Origin: UBA7662 sp041688385
GTDB taxonomy: Bacteria; Bacteroidota; Bacteroidia; UBA7662
Reading direction: 5' to 3'
NCBI GenBank assembly: GCA_041688385.1
Contig: JBDNIH010000153.1
Coordinates: forward strand, 1-36,768
DNA: 36,768 nucleotides
The notes below the pieces were generated by a model. It did no database searches and was not told the origin of the DNA. It saw only the letters and a list, made by a program, of their open reading frames with translations. This document shows positions 24,556 through 34,090 of this stretch, piece after piece. Made by a program: the position numbers and the translations under genes. Numbering within the stretch: position 1 is the first letter of the stretch; each line of letters begins with the position of its first letter.

Positions 24556-27500
24556 TTAAGCTACGGTTGATTTTTTATTGCGGACTTTGGTGAGGTAGTT
24601 CACCGAAGGCAATACATTCAATTCTTCGATTACGCCATAAGCACGTTCGTTGAGGAACAACTGCGATACAGCACTGTCCGGATCGTTCAAGTCACCGAAT
24701 ATGATGGCATTCGAAGGGCACGACTGCTGACAAGCGGTCTGAACCTCTCCATCCAACGGACGACGGTTGTTGCGTTTAGAGTCGAGTTTAACAGCTTGGA
24801 TACGTTGTACGCAGAAGGTACATTTCTCCATCACTCCGCGAGCACGAACGGTTACATCAGGATTCAATACCATCTTGCCTAAATCGCTCTGAGCAGGATT
24901 GGTAGCAAATTTATCATTATCAACATAAGAGAACCAGTTGAAACGGCGCACTTTGTATGGACAGTTGTTCGCGCAATAACGGGTTCCAACACAACGGTTG
25001 TAGGTCATTTGGTTCAAGCCCTCATCACTGTGGGTCGTTGCCAATACTGGGCAAACAGTTTCGCAAGGAGCGTTATCACACTGCTGACACATTACAGGTT
25101 GGAAAGCAACTTCTACATTGTCGCCTTCTTCGATGTTCTGATATTCTTCTTCCTTGGTAATTTTGGTATCGCTACCCGCTTTACCGAAAGCATAGTAGCG
25201 GTCAATTCGTATCCAATGCATTTCACGGCGACGGATTACCTCATCTTTACCTACGACAGGAACGTTGTTCTCTACCTGACAGCTAACAACACAAGCACCG
25301 CAACCAGTACACGCGTTTAGGTCGACTGCCATCGCCCAGTGGTGCCCTTCATAATCGCGACGATCCCAAAGGGTTATAGCATTGCGGCTGATGCCTGGAT
25401 ATACTTTTTTGAAGTTCCCGTCTTCTCCTTTTACGGAGACATAAGGACGAATGTTACCATCGGCAGCATTCTCTTTGTAACGGTCGAGGGTGGTTTCTTT
25501 GACGATATTACGCCCTTCGATGGTATGGTGCGTCTGTGTTTGCGCCAATGGCGACTTCAGACCAGTATTGGTTACCGTTACTTTAACAGCAGCACCCTTG
25601 CGGAAAGGATAGGCATTGGCCCCTATGTTGGTGCCTGATTTACCCGCAGCTGTACGACCGTAACCAACAGCCAATGCAACTGTACCTGTGAAAGTACCCG
25701 GCTGAATCAACACAGGGACCTCAACACTGTAACTATTGGCTTCTACTTTCACTACATCGCCATCAGACAAGTTATTGTCTTTGGCATATTTAAGTGAAAC
25801 GGCCAAGTAGTTATCCCAACAAGCGCGTGAAATAGGATCTGGCAACTCTTGTAACCAAGGATTGCCCGCATGTGCACCGTTACCGATACCCATTTTTTCG
25901 TAAGTAACAAGTTCGAGCTCAGCAGATTCGATTTTGATGGCAGCAGCAGCAGCAGCTACATCGACACTGAAAGTGGGCTGTACACCTGGTGACGCCATTT
26001 CGGAAACACCGTTGTGCAAGGCCTTACGCCAGAATGCTGCAAAATCAGCGGCACCACTGTTGTTTTTCCAACTGGCTTTGAGGTAGTCGTAAACGGTAGT
26101 AGTGTTGCCCGACCAAACCAAAAGCGTTTCGTCGAAAGAACGGGTGTCGAACAATGGGCTAATAGCCGGTTGTTGTATGCTATAATAACCTTTGGCAGGT
26201 TCAGCATCACCCCAACACTCCAAATAATGATTTGTAGCAGCAACATATTTCGATTTGCCAGCAGTTTCGTCGGCAAACAAGGATGCGGTAATGGTTAGTT
26301 TGGTTTTCTCCAAACCAGAAATAAATGTTTTGCTATCGGCGTAATCATATACCGGATTTACACCGCTCACAATCAATGCACCTACTTTACCAGCATTCAT
26401 TTCTTCGACGAGTGCAGCCATATTAGCATCGATACCCTGACGGAGATAAACCGGGATACTCATATCGATGGTGCTGCCGTAACTTCCGAGTAGGTTGTTA
26501 ATGGCATTTACCAAGGTTTGAACTGCAGCATCGTTACTGCCGCAAACCACAAGCGATTTGCCTTTAGCAGCCCACAATTCTTTTGCAGCCGATTTGATTG
26601 TATTACCTGCAACATCATAAGCAGTAGCACTTACAGTGGCCTTACCAGCCATACCAGCAATGGCGTTGTATAAATTAACAACTACCAAGGCTTCTTTCGA
26701 TGCTTGGTAAGTAGCCCGCTGATCGGCGTTGGAGCCAGTTACAGTCAATATGGTTTCGAGCTGAATGTGCCGCGACATGGTCGGGTTCGTCTTGCTCACC
26801 TTGCGGTTTTTGATATAATCTTTGGTGAACTCTACAGGCGAAATCCAATTGCCTAAAAAGTCGGCACCGATGCCTACTATCACTTCAGCTTTGTCGAAGT
26901 GGTAGCTTGGCAGCACGGCATTTCCAAATGTGGTTTTGTTAGCTTCGAGCATACCCGACTGCGAAATGGCATCATATACCACATGGGTAGTACCAGGATA
27001 TTTTACGATGAAGTCGCTGATGATTTTTTTGCTCGTCGGGCTAATCATGCTGCCGGTCAACAAACGAATGGCACCACCTGCAGCGCTAATTTCTGCCAAC
27101 TGGCTCATCACCTCGCCGTCGAGGATTTCCCAACCGGTAATTTTACCACTTTTGCTCGGGTGTTGCAGGCGGGCTGTGTCGTACAGGCCCAATACCGAAG
27201 CATGAACACGCGCGTTAACGCCACCTTGTGAAATACCACTCAAGGTGTTGCCTTCGATTTTAATCGGACGTCCTTCACGGGTTTTTACAATGATGCTGGC
27301 GTAATCGTAACCATCGCTATAGGTAGTTGCGTACCAGGTTGGAATGGAAGGCGAGATCTCTTCGGGCTGAAGCACGAAAGGCATGGCGCGTTTTACGGGA
27401 GTTTTGGTACAGGCAGCCAGGGTAGCAGCTGTAACGCTGAATCCGAATACCTTGAGGAAGTCGCGACGGTTTGCGTTCAGACTAAGCGCATTTTCGCTGA

Positions 27501-27615
27501 GGAGCTCGTCAACCGGAATTTCTTCCGCAAACTCTTTGGATGATTCTTCGATGAATTGAGGGCTTGCGTTGAGTTCTTCAACACTTCTCCAATACTTCTT
27601 TTGCGTGATGTCCAT
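24556..27615 (-). CDS. actB: Alternative Complex III subunit ActB, iron-sulfur and molybdopterin-like protein
   Basis: This protein of about 1019 residues fuses two parts. The first (about residues 70-700) resembles a molybdopterin oxidoreductase catalytic subunit, which in ACIII is known to lack the cofactor. The second (about 760-1000) holds the ferredoxin-type motifs CTGCGACVVSC, CQQCDNAPCETVCP, CVGTRYCANNCPYKVRR, CTFC and CQQSCP for several iron-sulfur clusters. A twin-arginine motif, NRRDFLKVFG, followed by LAAC, lies about 50 residues in, after an N-terminal cytosolic extension that is usual for ActB. The start is ATG 27615; a TTG one codon earlier is less likely. Confidence 0.95.
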   Translation of the reverse strand: MDITQKKYWRSVEELNASPQFIEESSKEFAEEIPVDELLSENALSLNANRRDFLKVFGFSVTAATLAACTKTPVKRAMPFVLQPEEISPSIPTWYATTYSDGYDYASIIVKTREGRPIKIEGNTLSGISQGGVNARVHASVLGLYDTARLQHPSKSGKITGWEILDGEVMSQLAEISAAGGAIRLLTGSMISPTSKKIISDFIVKYPGTTHVVYDAISQSGMLEANKTTFGNAVLPSYHFDKAEVIVGIGADFLGNWISPVEFTKDYIKNRKVSKTNPTMSRHIQLETILTVTGSNADQRATYQASKEALVVVNLYNAIAGMAGKATVSATAYDVAGNTIKSAAKELWAAKGKSLVVCGSNDAAVQTLVNAINNLLGSYGSTIDMSIPVYLRQGIDANMAALVEEMNAGKVGALIVSGVNPVYDYADSKTFISGLEKTKLTITASLFADETAGKSKYVAATNHYLECWGDAEPAKGYYSIQQPAISPLFDTRSFDETLLVWSGNTTTVYDYLKASWKNNSGAADFAAFWRKALHNGVSEMASPGVQPTFSVDVAAAAAAIKIESAELELVTYEKMGIGNGAHAGNPWLQELPDPISRACWDNYLAVSLKYAKDNNLSDGDVVKVEANSYSVEVPVLIQPGTFTGTVALAVGYGRTAAGKSGTNIGANAYPFRKGAAVKVTVTNTGLKSPLAQTQTHHTIEGRNIVKETTLDRYKENAADGNIRPYVSVKGEDGNFKKVYPGISRNAITLWDRRDYEGHHWAMAVDLNACTGCGACVVSCQVENNVPVVGKDEVIRRREMHWIRIDRYYAFGKAGSDTKITKEEEYQNIEEGDNVEVAFQPVMCQQCDNAPCETVCPVLATTHSDEGLNQMTYNRCVGTRYCANNCPYKVRRFNWFSYVDNDKFATNPAQSDLGKMVLNPDVTVRARGVMEKCTFCVQRIQAVKLDSKRNNRRPLDGEVQTACQQSCPSNAIIFGDLNDPDSAVSQLFLNERAYGVIEELNVLPSVNYLTKVRNKKSTVA

Positions 27616-27640
27616 CAAAAAAGAGAATTATGTGGGCGGA

Positions 27641-28867
27641 TTAATAATGACATTTTGAACACTCGAGACCACCCAAATTAGCAATGGTAAGTCCTTTTTC
27701 GGTGAGGGCGTTTTTGAATTTCTCAGAATCGCCATGCACTTGCTGGTAATAACCGTTGTCGAGATTGACATTGGTTTCGCGGTGACAGTTGATACACCAG
27801 CCCATAGTCAACTGACTATGTTGGTATACTTCTGGCATTTCCTGAATTGGACCATGGCAAGTTTGACACTCAATACCCGCAATTTTATAGTGCTGGTAAT
27901 GATTGAAGTAAGCAAAGTCCTGCAAATTGTGAATACGCACCCACTCAATAGGTTGGTTATTTTCCCAAGCTGCAGCGATTTTTTTGATCTCAGGTTTGTC
28001 CGTTAAGATCTGGTTGTGACAGTTCATACACACATTCACCGATGGAAGCGTTGCAGATTTACCGCGCTCTACACCAGTGTGACAGTATGAACATTGTATT
28101 TCGTGTTTGCCAGCATGCAACTCATGCGAAAATGCTATGGGCTGCGAAGGCTGATAACCTTGTTGTATACCTATGTGCTGTGCTACATCTATTCCCCAAC
28201 CAATACCGCCGAGGAGGAAAAGCCCCAAACCACCTACCACCAAATAAGCTGGCTTGATTTTAATACGCGGTTTAACTTCTATCAGTTTTTCGGGGTCTAA
28301 CTGACCCTTTTCAACTTTGTTTTCGTAGCTGTTTTGGAATTGCTTCTGCATGCGCACAAGCAAGAAAATTACTGCGGCAGCCAAAAAGATGATGATGTAC
28401 AACAATGTCGACATTGGGAAAACATTATCGTCGGCAACCAAAGCTTCGGCTGCTGCCAAAGGATCGCCAGCAGCAGTTCCACCGGCAGCAACTGCCGTAG
28501 CATCTCCCTGCTCCTTGACATAGGCCAAAACAGCTTTAATCTCTTCGTCCGACCAATCATAAGCTGGCATGGCTATTTTGTTCCACTTAGCGAACAAATC
28601 CACTGCGTACTGATCGCCCGAAGCGATAACAGCTTGTGAATTCCGTATCCATTTTAGCAACCAAGCCTCATCACGACGCTCCGTTATGCCTTTCAAGGCC
28701 GGACCTACCAAATCCTGATCGATTTTGTGGCAGGCTACACAATTGTTATTATACAGTTCGGCACCATCTACCTGAGCCTTGGTTTCAACAGCTAAACCGC
28801 TGAATAAGACCAAACCCAGTACCAGGACTGCCCAACTGCGAATAGAAAATCTTTGATTTTGAATCAT
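27641..28867 (-). CDS. actA: Alternative Complex III subunit ActA, multiheme cytochrome c
   Basis: This 408-residue protein has a signal peptide and six CxxCH heme sites. One is in an N-terminal class I cytochrome domain (CVACHK, residue about 43) and five are in the C-terminal half (CSYCH, CMNCH, CQTCH, CINCH, and CSKCHY at the very end). Two hydrophobic segments, near residues 152-173 and 205-225, separate the parts. The five C-terminal hemes are the pentaheme ActA core. The N-terminal monoheme domain is an added module that I recall from other Bacteroidota but cannot verify. It is the first gene of the operon, with a promoter candidate upstream. Confidence 0.93.
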   Translation of the reverse strand: MIQNQRFSIRSWAVLVLGLVLFSGLAVETKAQVDGAELYNNNCVACHKIDQDLVGPALKGITERRDEAWLLKWIRNSQAVIASGDQYAVDLFAKWNKIAMPAYDWSDEEIKAVLAYVKEQGDATAVAAGGTAAGDPLAAAEALVADDNVFPMSTLLYIIIFLAAAVIFLLVRMQKQFQNSYENKVEKGQLDPEKLIEVKPRIKIKPAYLVVGGLGLFLLGGIGWGIDVAQHIGIQQGYQPSQPIAFSHELHAGKHEIQCSYCHTGVERGKSATLPSVNVCMNCHNQILTDKPEIKKIAAAWENNQPIEWVRIHNLQDFAYFNHYQHYKIAGIECQTCHGPIQEMPEVYQHSQLTMGWCINCHRETNVNLDNGYYQQVHGDSEKFKNALTEKGLTIANLGGLECSKCHY

Positions 28868-28912
28868 TTGCGCAAGATTTTTTGAAGCATTGACGCTTTT
28901 TCAGCATCAGCG

Positions 28913-28920
28913 CAAAATTA
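28913..28920 (-). promoter_or_regulatory. Possible -7 element of the act operon
   Basis: The minus strand reads TAATTTTG, matching TAnnTTTG, 45 bases before the actA ATG. No good TTTG element is seen 19-21 bases further upstream, so the call is tentative. Confidence 0.35.
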
Positions 28921-29093
28921 GGTGTAAATGGCATCTAACCGACGCTTGTCACAAAAAAATCAAATGCTTCGCGCTATTTAAAAGCATTCTAAATAATAGC
29001 CACAAATATTCTTATATGAACTAAATCTGAAACACGCTGCAAGTCAGCCATACAGGCCGTACTTAGGGCCGAATTCCGCAGACCATGCCGTAC

Positions 29094-30923
29094 TCAAATC
29101 CCCACCAAATCTGTCTGTAATAACTTCAGATTGCGGTACAAGCCACCTTCAATTTCCATGAGTTCCGTGTGGGTGCCAAATTCTACCATCCGCCCATGAT
29201 CGAGCACTAAAATTTTATCGGCATCGCGAATCGTACTCAGTCGGTGTGCGATGATAATGCTGGTCCTTCCAATCATCAATTGATTTAATGCGTCCTGAAC
29301 CAGTCGTTCCGATTCACTGTCGAGCGAAGAGGTGGCTTCATCAAGTATGAGTATAGCTGGATCGCGTAAAACTGCTCTGGCAATGGCGATCCGCTGCCGC
29401 TGTCCACCTGAAAGCTTTACACCTCGCTCTCCCACTACTGTTGCAAAATTTTCGGGGAAAGATTCAATAAAATCAAAAGCATTGGCCTTTCGGGCTGCAG
29501 CTTCAATTTCAGCTCTACTGGCACCCGGTTTCCCATAAGCTATATTTTCTTCGATAGTACCCCCGAAGAGTATGACATCTTGAGGAACGACGGCCAAATT
29601 CTGGCGGTAATCGGTCAGAGAAAAGGTATTAATATCTTTACCATCTACCTGGATAAGTCCTGCATCTTGCTGATAAAAACGTTGCACAAGGCTCACCAAA
29701 GTAGATTTACCTGCACCACTTGGGCCTACCACTGCCAGCTTTTCGCCGGCTTGTATGCTGAAGCTAAGATCGGTGATCACCTGCCGGTCGTTGCGACTGG
29801 CATAGCTGAAATTTACGCCTTGAAAAGTCAACTGGCCTTTGAGCTTTAACGTAACGGTATCGCCACTATGTTCTAAATTAATGTCTTCGGTGTGTTCATT
29901 CAGGATTTCAAAAACACGCTCAGTTGCTCCCAATGCCTTTTGAACTTGGGCATACAATTCAGCAAAACTACCCATAGCCGCCCCGACGAAGGTCGAATAC
30001 AGCACAAAGCTCGTTAAACTACCCACGCTCATCTCACCAGCACTGACCAACTTAGTGCCGTACCAAATCACAACAACTATACTCCCCAACAGACAAAAAA
30101 TGATAAAACTGGCAAAAGCACCCCGGTAGACGGCACCTTTTAACGCAAATCTTACCACTTCCTGAATATTACCGCGGTAACGCCGCAGCTCAAACCATTC
30201 GTTGGTATATGCTTTTACACTGGCAATGGCCTGTAGCGTTTCTTCAACTACGGTATTCGAATCGGCAAGTTTGTCTTGCGCCTGCTTGGCAACTTTGCGG
30301 ATTACACGGCCAAATACAACAGCTACCACCACCAATACCGGAAAAACCGACAACATAAATACCGTGAGTTGACCAGATGTGTAAGCCAATAACGCTATGC
30401 CCCCAATCAAAACAACCATTTGTCGAATTAATTCGGCCAAAGTAGTTGTCATGGTGTCTTGAATCTGCGACAAATCAGCCGAAATACGGCTGTTAAGCTC
30501 CCCTACCCTGCGTTGTGCGAAAAAATCCATCGGAAGCCGTATGATGCGATGAAAGGTATCCAAGCGTAAATCCGCCAATGAACGCTCACCGACCTGTACA
30601 AACAAATAAATGCGGAAAAAGGAGATGATTGCCTGCCCCAGTAAGATGGCCAACAAGGAAATTGCAATGGTATTGATGTCGGTAAACATACCCTCTGCTG
30701 CGATGTTCATGGCAGCATCGATGAGTTTGCCCATCAGAAAAGGGAAACCAAGCGACAACAAACTACCGACCACCAACAAAGCCAAACCCGTAATAAACCT
30801 GGCCTTATAGGGAGCTAGATATTGTAAAATACGTCTGGCTTTTCGAATGTTTTCTTTGTTGAATTTTGCTTTAGGAAGCTCTTCAGCGGCTTTGTTGCCA
30901 CTATTAAATCGTTGTCGGGCCAT
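29094..30923 (-). CDS. ABC exporter, fused permease-ATPase (MsbA/LmrA-like)
   Basis: This 609-residue half-transporter works as a dimer. The N-terminal 320 residues hold six membrane helices of a type I exporter (ABC_membrane). The ATPase domain carries Walker A GPSGAGKS, the Q-loop near VPQDVILFGGTI, the signature LSGGQRQR, Walker B ILILDEATSSLD and the H-loop IAHRLSTI. The substrate is not predictable; lipids, drugs or peptides are all known for the family. Its ATG directly abuts the stop of the preceding hypothetical gene, so it is the third gene of the murQ operon. Confidence 0.92.
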   Translation of the reverse strand: MARQRFNSGNKAAEELPKAKFNKENIRKARRILQYLAPYKARFITGLALLVVGSLLSLGFPFLMGKLIDAAMNIAAEGMFTDINTIAISLLAILLGQAIISFFRIYLFVQVGERSLADLRLDTFHRIIRLPMDFFAQRRVGELNSRISADLSQIQDTMTTTLAELIRQMVVLIGGIALLAYTSGQLTVFMLSVFPVLVVVAVVFGRVIRKVAKQAQDKLADSNTVVEETLQAIASVKAYTNEWFELRRYRGNIQEVVRFALKGAVYRGAFASFIIFCLLGSIVVVIWYGTKLVSAGEMSVGSLTSFVLYSTFVGAAMGSFAELYAQVQKALGATERVFEILNEHTEDINLEHSGDTVTLKLKGQLTFQGVNFSYASRNDRQVITDLSFSIQAGEKLAVVGPSGAGKSTLVSLVQRFYQQDAGLIQVDGKDINTFSLTDYRQNLAVVPQDVILFGGTIEENIAYGKPGASRAEIEAAARKANAFDFIESFPENFATVVGERGVKLSGGQRQRIAIARAVLRDPAILILDEATSSLDSESERLVQDALNQLMIGRTSIIIAHRLSTIRDADKILVLDHGRMVEFGTHTELMEIEGGLYRNLKLLQTDLVGI

Positions 30924-31493
30924 TCAGGGAAGTAGTCGTTTGGTGATTAAACTATCGATGCTGGCAAAAAGTTGCCTTGGATGAAATTTACGCCAGTTAA
31001 AGTCATCGAGTTCACCGCCAAAATTGATGTAATAATCGAGATTACCAGCTTTCATCTCCTCGAGCACATGCGCTCTAAAATTCACTGCCACTATCCAACC
31101 TTCCTCCAAATCACTGAACCACTCTTCATAGTAGGCATCGTCGGATACATGGAAATTGAGTATGTTTTCGCCTATGAGTATAAAACAGTTCACACCCTCA
31201 TCTACGAGTATATCAATAATCTCTTGTTTGAGGGTCATGATATCATTGGCAATCGCGTCGTTCCATTCCCCTATAAATTCAATGATGGTATATCCCGCTT
31301 CGTAATCGGTGTAAAGAATTTTCAGGAATAACGTCTCTGAACCAAAATTATCCCATTGAGGATGAATATAATGGTTGTAGATGGCTTGGGTGAAGGCAAA
31401 CTCATTGTAGTTGCGTCCGAAAAATGGTGACTGTTCATCTTCGGCAGCGTTATAGTCGTCTATCCAATTATAAAATGGCTCGATGTGGTGCAT
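30924..31493 (-). CDS. Conserved Bacteroidota hypothetical protein between murQ and the ABC exporter
   Basis: This 189-residue soluble protein has no signal peptide. It is rich in aromatic and acidic residues (HHIEPFYNWIDDYNAAEDEQSP, FTQAIYNHYIHPQWDNFGS, YYEEWFSDLEEGWIVAVNF). I recall similar proteins beside murQ in other Bacteroidota, but no domain name applies. The start overlaps the murQ stop by one base (TAATG) and the stop abuts the ABC exporter ATG, so the three genes are tightly coupled. Function unknown. Confidence 0.8.
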   Translation of the reverse strand: MHHIEPFYNWIDDYNAAEDEQSPFFGRNYNEFAFTQAIYNHYIHPQWDNFGSETLFLKILYTDYEAGYTIIEFIGEWNDAIANDIMTLKQEIIDILVDEGVNCFILIGENILNFHVSDDAYYEEWFSDLEEGWIVAVNFRAHVLEEMKAGNLDYYINFGGELDDFNWRKFHPRQLFASIDSLITKRLLP

Positions 31494-32314
31494 TAATCTC
31501 GTTTTTTAGCGGCGAGAACTTTGTGTACCTGACGGTATTCGGCCAACCAGGCTGCGGCGGTTTGTTCATCTACACCTAACTCTTGCATAATCATGCGTGT
31601 TCCCCTGTCCACCAGCTTGTTGTTGGTGGGTTGCATGTGCACCATTTTATTTCCCTTCACGTATCCCAATCGTATCATGACGGTGGTAGAAAGCATATTT
31701 AAGACCAACTTTTGTGCTGTTCCACTTTTCATGCGGGTTGAGCCAGTCACAAATTCCGGCCCTACCACCACTTCCACCGGGAAATCAGCCTCGGCTGCCA
31801 CGGGTGAGCCTGGATTACACGTGATGCAGCCTGTGCTAATACCTGCCTTCCGACAAGCCTGTAAAGCACCCACCACATAAGGGGTACTTCCTGAAGCGGC
31901 TATGCCCACAACCACATCAGCTGGGTCAATGTTCCAGGCTTGCAAATCGAGCCAACCTTGTTTGGTGTCATCTTCAGCAAACTCAACAGCTCTACGAATG
32001 GCGGTATCTCCACCGGCGATAATTCCTACCACCCTGTCGAATGGTACACCATAGGTTGGCGGACATTCCGATGCATCAAGAACACCCAAACGGCCGCTGG
32101 TGCCAGCACCCATATAAAACAATCGTCCGCCACCTTTCATGGCGTTATAAACGCGCTCGGCCAACGCTTCGATCGCGGGCAGTGCCTGCGCCACGGCGAG
32201 GGGAACGGTTTGATCTTCTTGGTTGATTCCCCGCAGCAAAGCAGGTATACTTAACTGCTCGAGGCCCTGGTGATTCGAACCAGCCTCGGTAATACGTTGA
32301 AATGAATTATCCAA
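31493..32314 (-). CDS. murQ: N-acetylmuramic acid 6-phosphate etherase MurQ
   Basis: This 273-residue SIS-domain enzyme cleaves the lactyl ether of MurNAc-6-phosphate to give GlcNAc-6-phosphate and lactate in peptidoglycan recycling. Signatures are RLFYMGAGTSGRLGVLDASE with the catalytic Glu, CPPTYGVP, and GPEFVTGSTRMKSGTAQK. The frame is open to a GTG at 32380. I start at TTG 32314 (DNSFQRITEAGSNHQ) because the family begins there and a -7-like element lies just upstream, between the two candidate starts. No MurNAc kinase or transporter gene is nearby. Confidence 0.92.
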   Translation of the reverse strand: MDNSFQRITEAGSNHQGLEQLSIPALLRGINQEDQTVPLAVAQALPAIEALAERVYNAMKGGGRLFYMGAGTSGRLGVLDASECPPTYGVPFDRVVGIIAGGDTAIRRAVEFAEDDTKQGWLDLQAWNIDPADVVVGIAASGSTPYVVGALQACRKAGISTGCITCNPGSPVAAEADFPVEVVVGPEFVTGSTRMKSGTAQKLVLNMLSTTVMIRLGYVKGNKMVHMQPTNNKLVDRGTRMIMQELGVDEQTAAAWLAEYRQVHKVLAAKKRD

Positions 32315-32340
32315 AATTTGTAAACTCAGGTGTAGACCTA

Positions 32341-32348
32341 CAAAATTA
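32341..32348 (-). promoter_or_regulatory. Possible -7 element of the murQ operon
   Basis: The minus strand reads TAATTTTG, 26 bases before TTG 32314. A TTGC lies 22 bases upstream, slightly too far for a good -33 box. It supports the TTG start of murQ over the GTG at 32380. Confidence 0.4.
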
Positions 32349-32428
32349 CCTGCAAATTTGTCGCAGCTTCGCAATTGCACAAACTTATTTAATGTAGCAG
32401 AGTTAACTTACCCTAATTTCTATCCCGC

Positions 32429-34012
32429 GTGAATAACAAACGAACAATCTGGCTGCCCTTACTACTTAGCATTTTTCTTGCTTTGGGGATGTTTTTTGGA
32501 TATAAAATGAATAACGCCAACCCACCTACCATGGTTTTCAAAGCACGAGGTGGTTTACTCGAGCAAGTCTCCGCCTTGGTAGAAAAGCGTTATGTAGATA
32601 CCATCGACTTCGCCGCCATTCAAGGTGCAGGAATAGTGGCCATGCTTCACCAACTTGACCCTTACTCCTCGTACATTCCAGCTGCCGACTTTGAGGAGGT
32701 TAATCAGCCATTAGAAGGTAATTTTGAAGGAATTGGTATTGAATTTTACCGACTAGACGACACCATATTGGTAGTTTCCGCTATTTCTGGGGGGCCTTCC
32801 GAAGCGGTTGGGTTACGCGCCGGAGACAAAATCGTTAACGTTGATGGCAAAAATGTAACTGGCCCAGATTTTACGAATGAAGACGTAATCAAACGGCTGC
32901 GCGGTAACCGAGGTACCAAAGTCAAGGTGGACGTAGTTCGGAAAAATCAATCTCGACTATTGCCTTTCACCATTACGCGTGGCAAAATTCCTATTTATAG
33001 TGTGGATGTTGCCTACCGTCCATTGCCGGGGACTGGATACATTAAAATCAATAAATTCAGTGCTACCACCGCACAAGAGTTCAAAACGTCCTATCTCAAG
33101 TTGGCGCAATCCGGCCCTATGCAAAATCTGATATTAGATTTAAGAGGAAATCCGGGCGGCTATCTCGATGCTGCCATACAGTTGTGTGATGAGTTTTTAC
33201 CTAACCGTGAACTCATCACCTATACCGAAGGCCGAACACAGCCGCGCAGAGATTATCAAGCAAGCAGTAACGGTTTGTTCGAAAAAGGAAAAATATATGT
33301 CCTCATCGACGAGGGTTCAGCATCGGCCAGTGAAATTGTGGCCGGCGCTTTGCAAGACCAAGACAGAGGCACCATCATTGGACGACGCTCCTTTGGCAAA
33401 GGACTGGTACAAGAGCAATTCGGTTTAGCAGATGGCTCAGCGGTACGTTTGACTGTGGCGCGTTACTATACGCCAAGTGGCCGGTCTATTCAAAAGCCTT
33501 ATGAAAAAGATAAGTCAGAAGATTTATTGGATCGGTATACCCATGGCGAAGTATTTTCGGCAGATAGCATCTTAGTTAACGACAGCTTAGCTTTTAAAAC
33601 TAAAAATGGCCGTACGGTATATGGAGGAGGAGGAATAATTCCCGACATTTTTGTCCCTGCAGATTCTTCTCAAGCCGGACCATTGCTCAGCCAGCTATTT
33701 AACAGCGGCTTGCTTATAGATTATAGCTACACCTTAGCCGACCAAGAAAGAGCCTTGGTTGGTGATTTAGGTAGTGCGCTCAAATATGTTCAGAGCTACC
33801 AGCCAAGCGATCAAATAGTAAAAGCATTAATCCAACTGGCGGAAGCGGAAAAAATTACAGTTTCGCCCACCATGTTAAAGGCAGAAATGTCCCAAATCAA
33901 ATTATACCTAAAGGCTTATATGGGGCGTCAGCTGTTTGGTAACGAGGCATTCTACCCCGTTTTACATCAAGAAGATGCTGCCCTTCGCGAAACGCTCAAG
34001 CTGATACGGTAG
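32429..34012 (+). CDS. C-terminal processing peptidase, S41 family (CtpA-like)
   Basis: This 527-residue protein is anchored by an N-terminal membrane helix (residues about 7-25) and faces the periplasm. LDPYSSYIPAADF and a PDZ domain (about 90-170, with GIGIEF and AGDKIVNVDG) precede the tail-specific protease core. The catalytic Ser is in DEGSASASEIVAGAL (residue about 295) and the Lys in GRRSFGKGLVQ (about 322). The C-terminal extension of about 120 residues is helical. The start is GTG 32429. It is divergent from murQ, with 114 bases between the starts, and is followed by a bidirectional terminator. Confidence 0.93.
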   Translation: MNNKRTIWLPLLLSIFLALGMFFGYKMNNANPPTMVFKARGGLLEQVSALVEKRYVDTIDFAAIQGAGIVAMLHQLDPYSSYIPAADFEEVNQPLEGNFEGIGIEFYRLDDTILVVSAISGGPSEAVGLRAGDKIVNVDGKNVTGPDFTNEDVIKRLRGNRGTKVKVDVVRKNQSRLLPFTITRGKIPIYSVDVAYRPLPGTGYIKINKFSATTAQEFKTSYLKLAQSGPMQNLILDLRGNPGGYLDAAIQLCDEFLPNRELITYTEGRTQPRRDYQASSNGLFEKGKIYVLIDEGSASASEIVAGALQDQDRGTIIGRRSFGKGLVQEQFGLADGSAVRLTVARYYTPSGRSIQKPYEKDKSEDLLDRYTHGEVFSADSILVNDSLAFKTKNGRTVYGGGGIIPDIFVPADSSQAGPLLSQLFNSGLLIDYSYTLADQERALVGDLGSALKYVQSYQPSDQIVKALIQLAEAEKITVSPTMLKAEMSQIKLYLKAYMGRQLFGNEAFYPVLHQEDAALRETLKLIR

Positions 34013-34047
34013 GTCGATAACTCAAATAAAAAATATAGGGCATAAAA

Positions 34048-34079
34048 AAACCCCGGCGTTTCCGTCGGGGTTTCTTTTT
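34048..34079. terminator. Bidirectional terminator between the S41 peptidase and acidic lipoprotein genes
   Basis: AAACCCCGGCG (34048-34058) pairs with CGTCGGGGTTT (34063-34073) with one wobble, around a 4-base loop. T-runs flank it on both strands (CTTTTT on plus; the A-run at 34044-34050 on minus). It serves the convergent genes. Confidence 0.88.
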
Positions 34080-34090
34080 GTTTGCTAGAA

